Source of the DNA: Sweltsa coloradensis
Lineage: Eukaryota; Arthropoda; Insecta; Plecoptera; Chloroperlidae
Assembly (NCBI GenBank): GCA_024449915.1
Contig: JAMZAV010000094.1
Coordinates: 124,001-188,000 of the forward strand
Direction: 5' to 3'
DNA length: 64,000 nt
Each line of letters begins with the position of its first letter. Within the stretch, counting starts at the first letter, position 1. This document shows, in pieces, positions 59,001 to 61,098 of the stretch. Under the pieces are notes generated by a model. It ran no database searches. It had not been told where the DNA came from and saw only the letters and a program-made list of their open reading frames with translations. The position numbers were made by a program, and so were the translations under genes.

Positions 59001-60413
59001 ATCTACATCTGGTCAACAAGTTGATAGTGTAACAGGACTTTAACAGGCCATGGGGAAATTTGGAAATTTGGCCTATTGGGACTTACTTTTAAAACACTGC
59101 GCCCTGGGCATAATTATAAGAACAAGGTTTGTATGTATTAATGGATTCACCAAACACTGCATAGGCCTAACCTTAGTGCAGGCTTATTTCTAGTGTAATT
59201 CAATTAGGGAAAGTTTTTCTAGTGACATAAATGATCTTGCCTATCTGCTGGATTCTAGATAAGTGTGACTTTAAAGGTGCCTCTTGGAACAAATCCTAGA
59301 TTTGTCGAGTGAGTGTCGGTGGTGTTGGTAACAGATTACCCTTTCAATTTCATTACTTCTGACGCCGGGTGTAAGCCCTCCTACATACTAAAATTACTAG
59401 GAAATGATATAGTTACGGTAAGTAATTTAGCCTAATATAAGCAATATTCTGGTTTGTTGATTACCTAGTCAATTTTGGAATGGGAATGGCTGCAAAGGTG
59501 TGCAGAGTGATACACTGAAGCGAACAAACAAGCCAGTAAATACTATTTCACACTGGTACTCGAACGAATGAACCTAATTTTTCTTCACCTTGTTAACTCT
59601 TGGTCTACTTCAGCAAACGTGTGGATTCTGGTTACATTCAAATACTTGTCAAAATCACAGAAATACCTACAGATATTTGGATGAGCAAAGCGAAGATTCC
59701 AGTTCACTATACTGGAGAAAAAAATCCGGATTTTTTTTTTTTGTATTTTTGTATTTTTGTCTGTTTGTTAGCACAATTCCGGCTAAACCGATACTCCGAT
59801 TGCGATGAAATTTTATGGAGGCCTTCGAAATCTCTGAACTTAGAACTGACACGTTTTTGAGCACAATCGGAAAATTATTTCTCATGAAAATCGCAATTTT
59901 ACGATTTTTTTTCGATTTTTTAAATTTCTTCGACTTATAACACCTACATGCTTTATCCGATTGTAATGATTTTTTCACATAACCTTAATTTTATGAATTA
60001 ATATATTCGTGTGAAATTTGAGCGTAATCGTAAAATTATTTCTCATGAAAATCTCTATTTTACGCTTTTTTTTGTTTAAAAAAATTACGCTCATCCAACA
60101 ACGCGCCTGAAAAAGCGTTTGCGAAACTTTCTAGTTATGAAAATATAAATTCAATTAAAGTAGGCCTATACTAGGCATGCCACTCTATTAACAGTATCTT
60201 CCCGGTGCTTTTAGCCCAAAGTGAAGCAGATGCAGAAGACATCCCAACTGCCATGGAAGAGGAGGAGGAGGAGGAGACTGCTCAGGAGGAGGATGTGGTG
60301 GAGAGAGGAACTCAGACTAGCTCGTTTGTACCGAGAGAGGTCACTCAAGTGAAGAAGCTCAAATTGGACACCAGTGCATCTACTTCAGAGCACCACGGGG
60401 GCTACTACTTGAG
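6493..60413 (+). CDS. AHCTF1: ELYS (AHCTF1/MEL-28) nucleoporin, 21 exons, C-terminus outside the window
   Basis: ELYS binds chromatin at mitotic exit and recruits the Nup107-160 complex to begin nuclear pore assembly. Joining 21 exons gives about 1,311 codons (3,935 nt after allowing for one extra base in exon 17). Against vertebrate ELYS as I recall it, the conserved blocks appear in the right order: GPNLEV (exon 2), a FQEP..DP.N.CYLW.V block (exon 5), SLFDLNQWY..QMP (exon 7), VDRLCVPLF (exons 9-10), FIDGL and YPPPSL (exon 12), QAFWLLDH (exon 13) and NTPQSILK (exon 19). Residues 1 to about 550 form the beta-propeller, about 550-1000 the alpha-helical domain, and the rest is low-complexity tail. 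Every splice phase agrees with its neighbour except within exon 17. The AT-hook C-terminus expected of the family is not reached. Coding density is about 7 percent of the span. Identification is strong; exact ends rest on splice consensus only. Confidence 0.93.
6647..8028. other. ELYS intron 1, first part
   Basis: No exon or complete transposon recognised. TAGGCCTA clusters and an AT repeat near 7309 are present. Confidence 0.4.
8029..8272. mobile_element. Foldback MITE
   Basis: AATAGACCATTTTTAGAATT at the left is mirrored by AATTGTCTATT at the right. The arms share AGCATTACGGGAGA, AGGGCATTT and GCCATATGCT in inverted order, giving arms of roughly 110 bp. No internal coding sequence. Confidence 0.65.
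8273..10005. other. ELYS intron 1, second part
   Basis: Holds a GATGAT microsatellite (about 8600-8635), a poly-G run at about 8884-8901, and two GC-rich blocks with a TGACGTCA word (8460 and 9650) in inverted relation. These may be ends of one unidentified element. Confidence 0.4.
10006..10271 (+). CDS. AHCTF1: ELYS exon 2 (beta-propeller)
   Basis: Acceptor TTCTGTTGCAG, donor GAG AAG|GTGAGT, phase 0 out. Encodes YAWLSWGPNLEVIKTSTG followed by the CIYEA segment, corresponding to the first propeller blade of ELYS. Reading could also run on from an upstream in-frame ATG at 9987, but that stretch precedes the acceptor and exon 1 joins in phase, so it is taken as intron. Confidence 0.9.
10376..10504 (-). 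mobile_element. Truncated hAT-like end in ELYS intron 2
   Basis: CTCGATCTCGAGTCTCGC repeats ending in TGCTTGCACAGCCCTA. The same sequence occurs inverted at 20356-20490 in intron 10, beginning TAGGGCTGTGCGAGCAG. Only one terminus is present in each, so both are truncated. Confidence 0.5.
10538..10799 (+). CDS. AHCTF1: ELYS exon 3 (beta-propeller)
   Basis: Acceptor CTCCACAG, donor AAC T|GTGAGT, phase 0 in and 1 out. The centre reads LAVGLAGAKVILLDLKR, a blade with the VILLDL strand found in ELYS. Confidence 0.88.
10800..12057. other. ELYS intron 3
   Basis: Contains an AAC microsatellite (about 11552-11572). No transposon ends recognised. Confidence 0.4.
12058..12238 (+). CDS. AHCTF1: ELYS exon 4 (beta-propeller)
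   Basis: Acceptor CTGTTTCAG, donor CTAGA|GTGAGT, phase 1 in and 2 out. Encodes SPDGTNIHTM then IASLVIGFNFGCFQIWNL, a WD-like blade. An in-frame TGA follows immediately if the donor is not used. Confidence 0.9.
12363..12436. repeat. Interspersed repeat in ELYS intron 4
   Basis: TACTTAAACTGGGAACAT then AATAAACATGTTTCA followed by a G-run; repeated at about 21400-21470 in intron 11. Family unknown. Confidence 0.5.
12537..12738 (+). CDS. AHCTF1: ELYS exon 5 (beta-propeller)
   Basis: Acceptor ATTTTTTAG, donor TACCAA|GTAAGT, phase 2 in and 0 out. Contains LSFQEPSDDPCNFCYLW, the most recognisable short ELYS signature in the window. Confidence 0.94.
12925..13180 (-). pseudogene. Possible pogo/Tigger-type transposon remnant
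   Basis: TACAGTAGAGCCCCGTTAACG at the left resembles a pogo-type terminus (CAGT, TA target). Minus-strand translation of about 13150-13175 gives LQQGIIKEN, reminiscent of the QPLDQGII motif of pogo transposases. Short and without a second end, so weak. Confidence 0.25.
13250..13379 (+). CDS. AHCTF1: ELYS exon 6 (beta-propeller)
   Basis: Acceptor TTTTTTGCAG, donor GGCG|GTAAGT, phase 0 in and 1 out. Forty-three codons, including FVSCNMIEK, which matches the SIEK strand of vertebrate ELYS. Found by translating between splice sites. Confidence 0.85.
13871..14841. mobile_element. hAT-type non-autonomous element, perfect TSD
   Basis: Ends TAGGGATGTGCGGGTA and TACCCGCACATCCCTA; the 8 bp direct repeat CTTAAAAT flanks it at 13863-13870 and 14842-14849. 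Subterminal CGGGTCGGGCTCGGGTA repeats are typical of hAT ends. An internal CAGTGAAACCCCGCTATTATCG at about 14137 is one end of another, pogo-like insertion. No transposase. Confidence 0.85.
15518..15565. repeat. TTTA microsatellite preceded by GTAGACTC motif
   Basis: GAGTGGGTAGACTCTAAATACAATTTA-type sequence leads into a (TTTA)n tract. The same lead-in plus tract recurs near 32805, 33430, 36695 and 36815, which looks like the 3' tail of a short retroposon. Confidence 0.55.
15690..15840 (-). mobile_element. Fragment of the 39 kb pogo-type element
   Basis: GGAATTCGGGCGGGACCACT and TTTTCGGTATAATGA words match, inverted, the left end of the element at 39087. Confidence 0.5.
15933..16199 (+). CDS. 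AHCTF1: ELYS exon 7 (beta-propeller)
   Basis: Acceptor CACCCTACAG, donor TTTTA|GTGAGT, phase 1 in and out. Encodes HLSLFDLNQWYKDQMPSDV and later EYFFPSALSF, both strongly ELYS-like. Confidence 0.94.
16200..16551. other. ELYS intron 7
   Basis: AT-rich, nothing recognised. Confidence 0.4.
16552..16745 (+). CDS. AHCTF1: ELYS exon 8 (end of propeller)
   Basis: Acceptor CCTCTTCAG, donor ACACTG|GTGAGT, phase 1 in and 0 out. The correct frame begins SSVCLFERKTTLCRHPG and ends RPRFIENVHRMNNVTL; the frame one base off hits a stop at once. It joins directly to EEQRDF of exon 9. Confidence 0.88.
16746..17263. other. ELYS intron 8
   Basis: Nothing recognised; an apparent ORF at 16861-17142 has no family features. 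Confidence 0.4.
17264..17444 (+). CDS. AHCTF1: ELYS exon 9 (start of alpha-helical domain)
   Basis: Acceptor TTTGTTCCCAG, donor CTGT|GTACGT, phase 0 in and 1 out. Encodes EEQRDFLLSLALEHHVERL and ends in SRVDRL, joining exon 10 to form VDRLCVPLF, identical to the family at most positions. Confidence 0.93.
18249..19071 (-). pseudogene. Ty3/Gypsy integrase remnant (pol C-terminus)
   Basis: Minus-strand translation reads TATEVITKLKAIFSRFGIPD, then FRKFAKERDFNLVTSSPHYP, QSNGLAEKAVSIVKSMLKK and STPVKGLGLSPAQLLLGHN, which is the catalytic core of a Gypsy integrase up to the DDE glutamate (NGLAEKAV). The DNG aspartate motif is replaced by NNM-stop. Frame breaks follow, then WDPAQV, and in another frame VPYITRGGRTIIKPK ends at a stop at 18249-18251, like the end of Gypsy pol. 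No gag, RT or intact LTR seen. Dead copy. Confidence 0.8.
19072..20102. other. ELYS intron 9, 3' part
   Basis: GC-mixed sequence of unknown origin up to about 19740, perhaps more of the broken Gypsy element. A truncated hAT-like end (AGCTCGGCTTG ... CACATCCCTAG) lies at about 19850-19936. Confidence 0.35.
20103..20246 (+). CDS. AHCTF1: ELYS exon 10 (alpha-helical domain)
   Basis: Acceptor GATGTTCCAG, donor CAGA|GTGAGT, phase 1 in and out. Encodes VPLFNHSGETLDRN then LDQCFRQLRLLSELYRDVF, an amphipathic helix pair. Found by translating between splice sites. Confidence 0.9.
20356..20490 (+). mobile_element. Truncated hAT-like end in ELYS intron 10
   Basis: TAGGGCTGTGCGAGCAG followed by GATCGAGCA repeats; inverted relative of 10376-10504. 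Confidence 0.5.
20672..20913 (+). CDS. AHCTF1: ELYS exon 11 (alpha-helical domain)
   Basis: Acceptor GCTATTTCAG, donor CAGCAA|GTATGT, phase 1 in and 0 out. Eighty codons, with LYVEVVKWFVDIKLLPE and YPVTTLSKFYQDRR matching the Q.V.WF...LLPE and YYTSRRQK segments of vertebrate ELYS. Confidence 0.93.
22957..23377. mobile_element. MITE with long inverted ends inside the hAT-like element
   Basis: Left ATGGTGGTATATATCTTTAG and GTGATTTCACT are mirrored at the right, as is GTGGTCGCTTAATGCACGC further in. CCTAGGAC flanks both sides (22949-22956, 23378-23385). The centre has a perfect hairpin, GTCGATAAAGAAGTT paired with AACTTCTTTATCGAC (about 23207-23242). The minus-strand ORF here is a product of the palindrome. 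Confidence 0.75.
24878..25294 (-). CDS. Unrecognised ORF inside the hAT-like element
   Basis: 138 codons from MNRRACNTTTAHSL to QWGLGLPRSWI, with an acidic middle (RPEEAEETNETPK) and a helix-like KLAEHLADLQTSAARLKS. It may be an exon of the element's own protein, but no family motif is visible and it could be chance. Confidence 0.25.
   Translation of the reverse strand: MNRRACNTTTAHSLMRSMACYQPLAKNEVSKSQGQVPGYPTTHVTKRPEEAEETNETPKLGVKSTRRTKPFLIMFLTSSDVIGEKYENPPTALNPVQHPPDNKCNNEIVKLAEHLADLQTSAARLKSQWGLGLPRSWI
26458..26684 (+). CDS. AHCTF1: ELYS exon 12 (alpha-helical domain)
   Basis: Acceptor TTCGTTCCAG, donor GACAG|GTGGGT, phase 0 in and 2 out. Encodes CPEALFIDGLVWHECDGDR, then LYPPPSLQSLLRTYLLDDI, then KHCITLYFFLDL. 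This is one of the best-conserved parts of the helical domain. Confidence 0.95.
26758..27103. repeat. Long inverted repeat, Penelope-like or retrozyme-type
   Basis: Arms of about 140 bp (26758-26899 and 26968-27103) are nearly perfect reverse complements, e.g. GATTGGAGAAGG and AATCCCAGCCTGAAGGGCTG. They are separated by about 70 bp containing an A-rich tract. The left arm continues into a hammerhead ribozyme motif; the right arm stops inside it. Hammerheads at terminal repeats are known in Penelope-like elements and retrozymes; no RT is present here. Confidence 0.7.
26885..26926 (-). ncRNA. Hammerhead ribozyme motif (type I, minimal stem III)
   Basis: Minus strand, in order: stem I strand ATCTGC, core CTGATGA (26914-26920), stem II GTCC-CAGAA-GGAC (26901-26913), core GAAAC (26896-26900), GCGTC (26891-26895), then stem I partner GTGGAT (26885-26890). 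Cleavage would follow the C at 26891. Stem I has six pairs including two G-U wobbles. Stem III is only CG-CG with no loop, the form proposed to work as a dimer in Penelope-type hammerheads. All core bases are present; activity is untested. Confidence 0.75.
27104..28066. other. ELYS intron 12, 3' part
   Basis: A 119-codon frame (27236-27595) has no recognisable features. The GC-rich stretch 27240-27430 may be a transposon end, not identified. Confidence 0.35.
28067..28190 (+). CDS. AHCTF1: ELYS exon 13 (alpha-helical domain)
   Basis: Acceptor CTGTCTGCAG, donor GTAGAG|GTAAGA, phase 2 in and 0 out. Encodes KITQAFWLLDHRDFSEAVE, matching KLIQGFWLIDH.DYE of vertebrate ELYS. Confidence 0.94.
28195..28260 (+). 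mobile_element. Pogo/Tigger-like single end
   Basis: CTACAGTCAAACCCGCCTAATACG resembles a pogo-type terminus just inside intron 13. No matching right end found. Confidence 0.3.
28340..28600 (-). repeat. tRNA-derived SINE-like repeat
   Basis: Minus strand has an A-box match TAGCTTAGAGGT (28559-28570 on +) and a B-box GGGGTTCAATACTCC (28516-28530), 40 bases apart, then an unrelated AT-rich body. It does not fold as a full tRNA by eye. GATTATATGGAAATCAATC at 28468 is repeated at about 28761. Confidence 0.45.
29923..31420 (-). mobile_element. Helitron-like element inside hAT B
   Basis: On the minus strand: CGAGTGAGCGCAGCGAACG (about 31400-31416 on +), GACAGAC-type microsatellite, CCGAACGGCC..GATTGAGCTGAAATTTTAAAC block, GTC-rich core (30295-30540), and a paired 3' module of about 245 bp (29923-30168) ending GGCGTTTCCCTAG. 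It matches 40410-43126 in opposite orientation. Interrupted by a small hAT at 31061. Confidence 0.65.
31061..31374. mobile_element. Small hAT, innermost element of the nest
   Basis: Ends TAGAGATTAGTTTTTTTAGC and GCTAAAAAAACGTATCTCTA; perfect 8 bp TSD AGTATAGC at 31053-31060 and 31375-31382. 314 bp, with ATGCTAAATTT subterminal repeats. Confidence 0.85.
32513..33004. mobile_element. hAT-type MITE, perfect TSD
   Basis: Ends TAGGGATGTCATCGGGTA and TACCCGATGTCATCACTA; TSD GCAGCTAT at 32505-32512 and 33005-33012. Its ends match hAT family A; the interior GGAGTCGACTCC palindromes and TTTA tracts differ. It ends only 77 bases before ELYS exon 14. Confidence 0.88.
33082..33233 (+). CDS. AHCTF1: ELYS exon 14 (alpha-helical domain)
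   Basis: Acceptor CTTCTTTATAG, donor ATAAG|GTAACT, phase 0 in and 2 out. Encodes HWKDLKPWQNQLVIKVLVRH then NKLALDYIQAC, matching the helical repeat with ALRYIQ in vertebrate ELYS. The exon lies just 3' of a nest of transposons. Confidence 0.9.
33234..34141. other. ELYS intron 14
   Basis: AATAAT microsatellite (33307-33325) and one GAGTGGATAGACTCT tail motif. Nothing else recognised. Confidence 0.4.
34142..34254 (+). CDS. AHCTF1: ELYS exon 15 (alpha-helical domain)
   Basis: Acceptor AATGTTTCAG, donor GCGG|GTAGGG, phase 2 in and 1 out. Encodes MVTLLLSNGFISQAFTFQRS and MELLNHFF. Found from splice phase and similarity. Confidence 0.88.
34452..35801. mobile_element. hAT-type element with perfect TSD in ELYS intron 15
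   Basis: Ends TAGGGGTGGGCGAACCTAGG and GTTCGCCCACCCCTA; TSD CTTCAGGC at 34444-34451 and 35802-35809. Subterminal GAGCCGAACTCGAACTTTT repeats. Contains the TTAA element below. It is itself inserted in a repeat (CTGCCGGAGGCAACTTCGCC ... GATGGCCTAAAATGCG) also present at 24540-24640. Confidence 0.88.
34615..35257. mobile_element. TTAA-flanked MITE (piggyBac-like target) in the hAT
   Basis: TTAA at 34611-34614 and 35258-35261 borders short inverted ends AGGGGTATTTAA and TTTTTAGCCCCT. TTAA duplication is the mark of the piggyBac superfamily. No coding sequence. Confidence 0.55.
35925..36446 (+). pseudogene. 3' end of an RTE-like LINE (RT C-terminal tail)
   Basis: Open frame to the stop at 36347 includes RIQAAEMKFVRSIAGISKLD, then RLRWYGHVRRMGEERIP and RRVGRPREKWKDQI, the C-terminal tail common to RTE and R2-like reverse transcriptases. 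It is followed by a short 3' UTR and an AT microsatellite tail (about 36427-36446), as expected of RTE elements. The catalytic part of the RT is missing (5' truncation). Confidence 0.75.
36680..36850. repeat. Two copies of the GTAGAC tail motif
   Basis: AACCGAGTAGGTAGACATTA and GTGAGTGCGTAGACTTA, each followed by an A/T-rich TTTA-like tract. Confidence 0.4.
36960..37790. repeat. C-rich, G-poor degenerate satellite
   Basis: Roughly 200 bp units each combine a CCCC/ACCC-rich stretch, a TTCTAAAAAA-type stretch, a GGTAATTTTG-type word and ATCTGACATTGACAT-type words. Strong strand asymmetry: runs of C, very few G. No coding potential. Confidence 0.6.
37881..37956 (+). CDS. AHCTF1: ELYS exon 16 (alpha-helical domain)
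   Basis: Acceptor CATGTTGCAG, donor CGCAG|GTAAGA, phase 1 in and 2 out. Encodes DCQKLDQLNQVLSIVMSREE followed by EEVFR. Only 76 nt. A pogo-type element begins 32 bases after its donor. Confidence 0.85.
37988..38888. mobile_element. Pogo-type element D, copy 1
   Basis: Ends CAGTAAGATCTCTCTTATCCG and CGGATAAGAGAGATCTTACTG, with TA on both sides. The interior holds a segment homologous to hAT family A (38330-38720), TAGGCCTA arrays and a poly-T run. No transposase. It starts 32 bases after the donor of ELYS exon 16. Confidence 0.85.
40406..43126 (+). mobile_element. Helitron-like element inside pogo E
   Basis: Starts CCAGTGAGCAAAGCGAATG, then a GTCTGTCTGTCTGTTTG microsatellite, CCGAACGGCC block, GTC/GAC-rich core (41850-42110 inverted, 42340-42680), and an inverted-repeat 3' module (42847-43126) ending GGCGTTTCCCTAG. 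Same family as 29923-31420. Interrupted by pogo D copy 2. Confidence 0.65.
40727..41753. mobile_element. Pogo-type element D, copy 2, inside the Helitron-like element
   Basis: Ends CAGTAAGATCCCTCTTATCCG and CGGATAAGAGAGATCTTACTG with TA on both sides (40725-40726, 41754-41755). Opposite orientation to copy 1. Carries a hAT family A half (40918-41410) with one hAT end, TAAGGATGACATCGGGTA, but not the other. Confidence 0.85.
43190..43330 (-). mobile_element. Fragment of hAT family B
   Basis: CCCGGCACCTCCACCAAA occurs twice, the complement of the GGTGGAGGTGCCGGGT repeats at the left end of hAT B. Confidence 0.5.
43331..44292. other. ELYS intron 16, 3' part
   Basis: TTGA microsatellite (about 43817-43832) followed by AAGGTCTTTATTAAGGCGAG, probably a LINE or SINE 3' end. 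Otherwise nothing recognised. Confidence 0.35.
44293..44562 (+). CDS. AHCTF1: ELYS exon 17, with an internal frame break
   Basis: Acceptor TGCTCGTAG, donor GGAAG|GTGAGC. The first part, in the frame set by exon 16, reads FLESCQHPLAHDLHVMYYLA and on to EANDKF. The second part is in the +1 frame and reads SGIKRKIAPERNSSFREDVV and on to ISTWKE. Both halves match consecutive ELYS segments, and only the second gives the phase needed by exon 18. One base too many lies near 44393-44402 (TTTCCACCCG). Reading on in the first frame stops 12 codons into exon 18. Either a sequencing or assembly indel, or a real loss-of-function allele. Confidence 0.88.
45185..45603. repeat. Tandem duplication of about 208 bp
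   Basis: CAATTGGCTTGTTCACTGCG through TTGAAAGCAAAATGCC is present twice in direct orientation (start words at 45185 and 45393), nearly identical. It forms the upstream region of the THAP-like reading frame. Confidence 0.85.
45586..45790 (+). pseudogene. THAP-type zinc-finger fragment
   Basis: ATG at 45586 opens MPNCCVYSCKERGGHTVVFI, then KYAFPSKGVATWWRKMQLSD and two stops. MPxCxxxxC, the FP and the W follow the THAP N-terminal pattern (C2CH finger); a CLPEEH further on in frame could be the C..H pair after decay. THAP domains are common in P-element-like transposases. Homologous pieces at 52431-52501 (+) and 51395-51425 (-) show it is repetitive. Confidence 0.5.
45931..46720 (+). mobile_element. 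Helitron-like element with tandem core, subfamily 3
   Basis: Starts TTGGATGAGCGAAGCGAAG, then a T/G homopolymer tract and GTCTGTTTGTTCG, a CTTCGAAATCTCTGAACTTAG block shared with subfamily 2, and two 176 bp core units (word GATTTTTTGTGCGATATTTT at 46201 and 46377). The inverted box GCTCATCC (46681), hairpin AACGC/GCGTT (46692-46713) and CTAG (46717-46720) close it. The core is unrelated to that of subfamily 2. Confidence 0.68.
47154..48627 (+). mobile_element. Helitron-like element, subfamily 1, with 570 bp tandem duplication
   Basis: Starts AACGAGTGAGCGTAGCGAACG, then a GT microsatellite (47219-47258) and the GCTGAAATTTTAAACGGACA block. A unit of about 570 bp beginning CAATGTTTTAGATTTTGAAAA occurs at 47431 and again at 48001. 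Each unit has a minus-strand tRNA-like segment and the inverted 3' module. Ends GCTCACTCACTCG, AACGACTTTGGCGTT, CTAG (48624-48627). Confidence 0.65.
47703..47774 (-). repeat. tRNA-like segment within the Helitron-like element
   Basis: Minus strand TGGTCTAGTTGG (A box) and GGTTCAATCCCC (B box) with tRNA-like spacing, about 72 nt in all. Repeated at about 48280-48350 and, degraded, at 3430-3495. The anticodon arm does not pair well, so probably not a working tRNA. Confidence 0.5.
48628..49332. other. ELYS intron 17, AT-rich stretch
   Basis: Repeated AAAAATTGCAAAAAA-like sequence; no gene. CCTTTATAGGTTACTGG (48708) and CCCTATAAAGGGTTAAA (49168) face each other and may be ends of a small MITE. 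Confidence 0.35.
49333..50922 (+). mobile_element. 5'-truncated non-LTR retrotransposon (LINE) with RT domain
   Basis: The longest clean frame in the window (to TAA at 50525). RT motif A FCDLTKAFDCVDH, motif B VPQGSILGPLFFIISINDLP, motif C LFADDFTT with both aspartates, then FLGLTIDKNLTWHAHI and a thumb region. The fingers and any endonuclease are missing. A 3' UTR ends in AATAAA plus an ATTGAA repeat. Resembles jockey/L2/Daphne-type LINEs. The open frame and intact catalytic residues suggest a young insertion. Confidence 0.88.
50923..51435. other. Unassigned, with inverted THAP-related fragment
   Basis: Minus strand at about 51300-51425 reads like the second half of the 45.6 kb THAP sequence (ACGCGTTTCCAAGCAAAG ... 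TCGGTGATAG). The rest is unrecognised. Confidence 0.4.
51430..52430. repeat. Direct duplication, copy 1 (with MITE)
   Basis: About 650 bp matching 52490-53160 at high identity, starting CAATCACACAAAATATACTG and ending CTTTGCGTGAACAAGCCAATT, interrupted by the MITE at 51637. Confidence 0.88.
51637..51987. mobile_element. MITE with filled/empty site pair
   Basis: Inverted core CCGAATAGTG / CACTATTCGG near both ends and direct repeat CCCTAG on both sides (51631-51636, 51988-51993). The sister copy at 52.7 kb lacks exactly this stretch and keeps one CCCTAG, so it is an insertion of 351 bp with a 6 bp TSD, or a precise loss in the sister. Confidence 0.8.
52431..52501 (+). pseudogene. THAP-like N-terminal fragment
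   Basis: CAATTGCTGTGTGTATTCG and on to TTATTACTACAAATAAATAC repeats the coding start of the 45.6 kb THAP-like frame without its ATG. It sits exactly between the two copies of the duplication. Confidence 0.5.
52490..53160. repeat. Direct duplication, copy 2 (empty site)
   Basis: Matches 51430-52430 without the MITE. A small inverted repeat, AGGGTCCACTAGATACC / CTAGTGGACCCTGG, lies near the end of both copies. Confidence 0.88.
53161..53990. other. ELYS intron 17, unassigned
   Basis: GA-rich stretch at 53732-53752. No gene or transposon ends recognised. Confidence 0.35.
53999..54835. mobile_element. Divergent hAT family A copy, interrupted
   Basis: GGGGAAATCTCTCACTC, CGCAAGATAAGC, TTCGTAAATCTGTTGAAACA and later CAGCTGTGAGTTGGGTCGAA follow the order of family A in minus orientation. 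The ends are not clear. Confidence 0.5.
54244..54609. mobile_element. Small hAT inside the divergent copy
   Basis: Perfect 8 bp TSD GTATTCAT at 54236-54243 and 54610-54617. Right end GTTTGCACATCCCTA is hAT-like; left end TAAGGAACTCGAACTC is decayed. Subterminal AGTTCGAA repeats. Confidence 0.7.
54994..55860 (+). mobile_element. hAT family A, copy 2, complete
   Basis: Ends TAGGGATGACATCGGGTACC and GGTACCCGATGTCATTCCTA; TSD CTATGAAG (54986-54993) and CAATGAAG (55861-55868), 7 of 8. 867 bp, without transposase. The frame at 55387-55608 is shared with other copies but shows no known domain. Confidence 0.88.
56003..56032. repeat. GA microsatellite
   Basis: An uninterrupted (GA)n run about 110 bases before ELYS exon 18. 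Confidence 0.9.
56149..56332 (+). CDS. AHCTF1: ELYS exon 18 (after the helical domain)
   Basis: Acceptor CCTGTTTCAG, donor CTCCAG|GTATCT, phase 1 in and 2 out. Encodes NRPVPISLAVSEMNKDRARY and later NVPSPCTPANVE. Basic and serine-rich. It follows an 11.6 kb intron, the longest here. Confidence 0.82.
56333..56945. other. ELYS intron 18
   Basis: Contains inverted AGAGCACATTTT / GAAAATGTGCTCTGGTA (about 56682 and 56797), perhaps a MITE core. Nothing else. Confidence 0.4.
56946..57126 (+). CDS. AHCTF1: ELYS exon 19 (disordered tail)
   Basis: Acceptor GGTTCTCAG, donor CTCAAG|GTGATT, phase 2 in and 0 out. Encodes LGTPVQSTPGSSKGAK, LLLHTPHVRRV and NHNTPQSILK. TPQSIL with a nearby LxTPxV block matches the vertebrate ELYS tail and fixes the order of this exon. 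Confidence 0.86.
57343..57481. mobile_element. Short MITE with about 40 bp inverted ends
   Basis: CTCAAACCGTGTCTTACTTG at the left is mirrored by CAAGTAAGACACGGTTTGAG at the right; the match continues through CAGTACCTGAGCGA. Confidence 0.8.
57736..57922 (+). CDS. AHCTF1: ELYS exon 20 (disordered tail)
   Basis: Acceptor CCTGTTTAG, donor AACAGG|GTACGT, phase 0 in and 1 out. Encodes RSLRRSLSRESLPPSVSG then RNSTRLIRFDIPSPDVS. The TRLIRF piece corresponds to the TRISF segment after TPQSIL in vertebrates. The RS and SP sites look like kinase targets (inference). Confidence 0.84.
58311..59040. mobile_element. PIF/Harbinger-type non-autonomous element
   Basis: Ends AGGTCTAGTTACACTATCAA and TTGATAGTGTAACAGGACTT with TAA at 58308-58310 and 59041-59043. 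ACTTGTTGAC repeats near the ends. An internal B-box-like GGTTCAAGACT at about 58675 is too weak to call a tRNA. Confidence 0.75.
59677..60134 (+). mobile_element. Helitron-like element, subfamily 2, short copy
   Basis: GGATGAGC (59679), T-rich microsatellite, CCGGCTAAACCGATACTCC, one full and one partial core unit, GCTCATCC (60089), hairpin AACGC/GCGTT (60100-60119), CTAG (60131-60134). Ends 80 bases before ELYS exon 21. Confidence 0.68.
60215..60413 (+). CDS. AHCTF1: ELYS exon 21 (acidic segment), last exon seen
   Basis: Acceptor GTGCTTTTAG, donor TTGAG|GTAAGC, phase 1 in and 2 out. Encodes QSEADAEDIPTAMEEEEEEE followed by TAQEED, then VTQVKKLKLDTSASTSEHH. The open phase 2 end shows that at least one more exon follows. 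I see no further exon before 64000. Confidence 0.78.
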
Positions 60414-60925
60414 GTAAGCTTATTGATTCTAGAAGAGGTGGTACTAGTGTTTTGCAAGCCACCACAAACAAAATGCTACATTAAATTATCCCCATTATTA
60501 TTTTTTACTTTTACTTAATACTTAACCTTACCTTCTACCTATCAACCCCTGAAGTTTTAGGTCTGTTTTGTTAAAACGTATTTTACAAGAAATATCGTGT
60601 AGGCCCACTTACAGTTTTTGTAACATTTTCTATCTGTATCCTAGCTGCTATTCTTTGCATTGTTTAAATAGCTCATATTCATTTTGTACTAAGTCAGTAG
60701 AGGCAACCTCAGTCTTCAAAGAAAGAATGAAGAATACTTATTAAATATTAATTACTTTATTTGACAAGGATGTAGAGTTATGACCTGGGCCCTGGCCAGC
60801 GAGAGAAGTTACTCAGGAATGAGTGTAGGTCAGGGTTGTCGAGACTGATGCTTGATGGTGAAGGAGATAAGATAGCAGCTGTGTCAAGACCAGTAGATGT
60901 TGTAAATCAATGAATCAATAAGTTC
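60414..60925. other. ELYS intron 21, first part
   Basis: Nothing recognised. Confidence 0.4.
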
Positions 60926-61098
60926 TAGGGATGACATAGGGTACCCGGGTAACCCGGTTCTAGAAATTACCTGGAGCTAATTTTAAGATCCGGGTATTTT
61001 TTGCGACCGTTTTTAGGCTAATTCGCCGGTTTATTTTACGCAAAACGTTGCTGCGGTCTTTCCCACGGAGCATGCCCGCTGCCTAAAGAGTAACTCGA
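60926..61098 (+). mobile_element. Truncated hAT family A end
   Basis: TAGGGATGACATAGGGTACC start; matches the first 170 bases of copy 2 and stops at CTAAAGAGTAACTCGAGTT. Confidence 0.7.
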
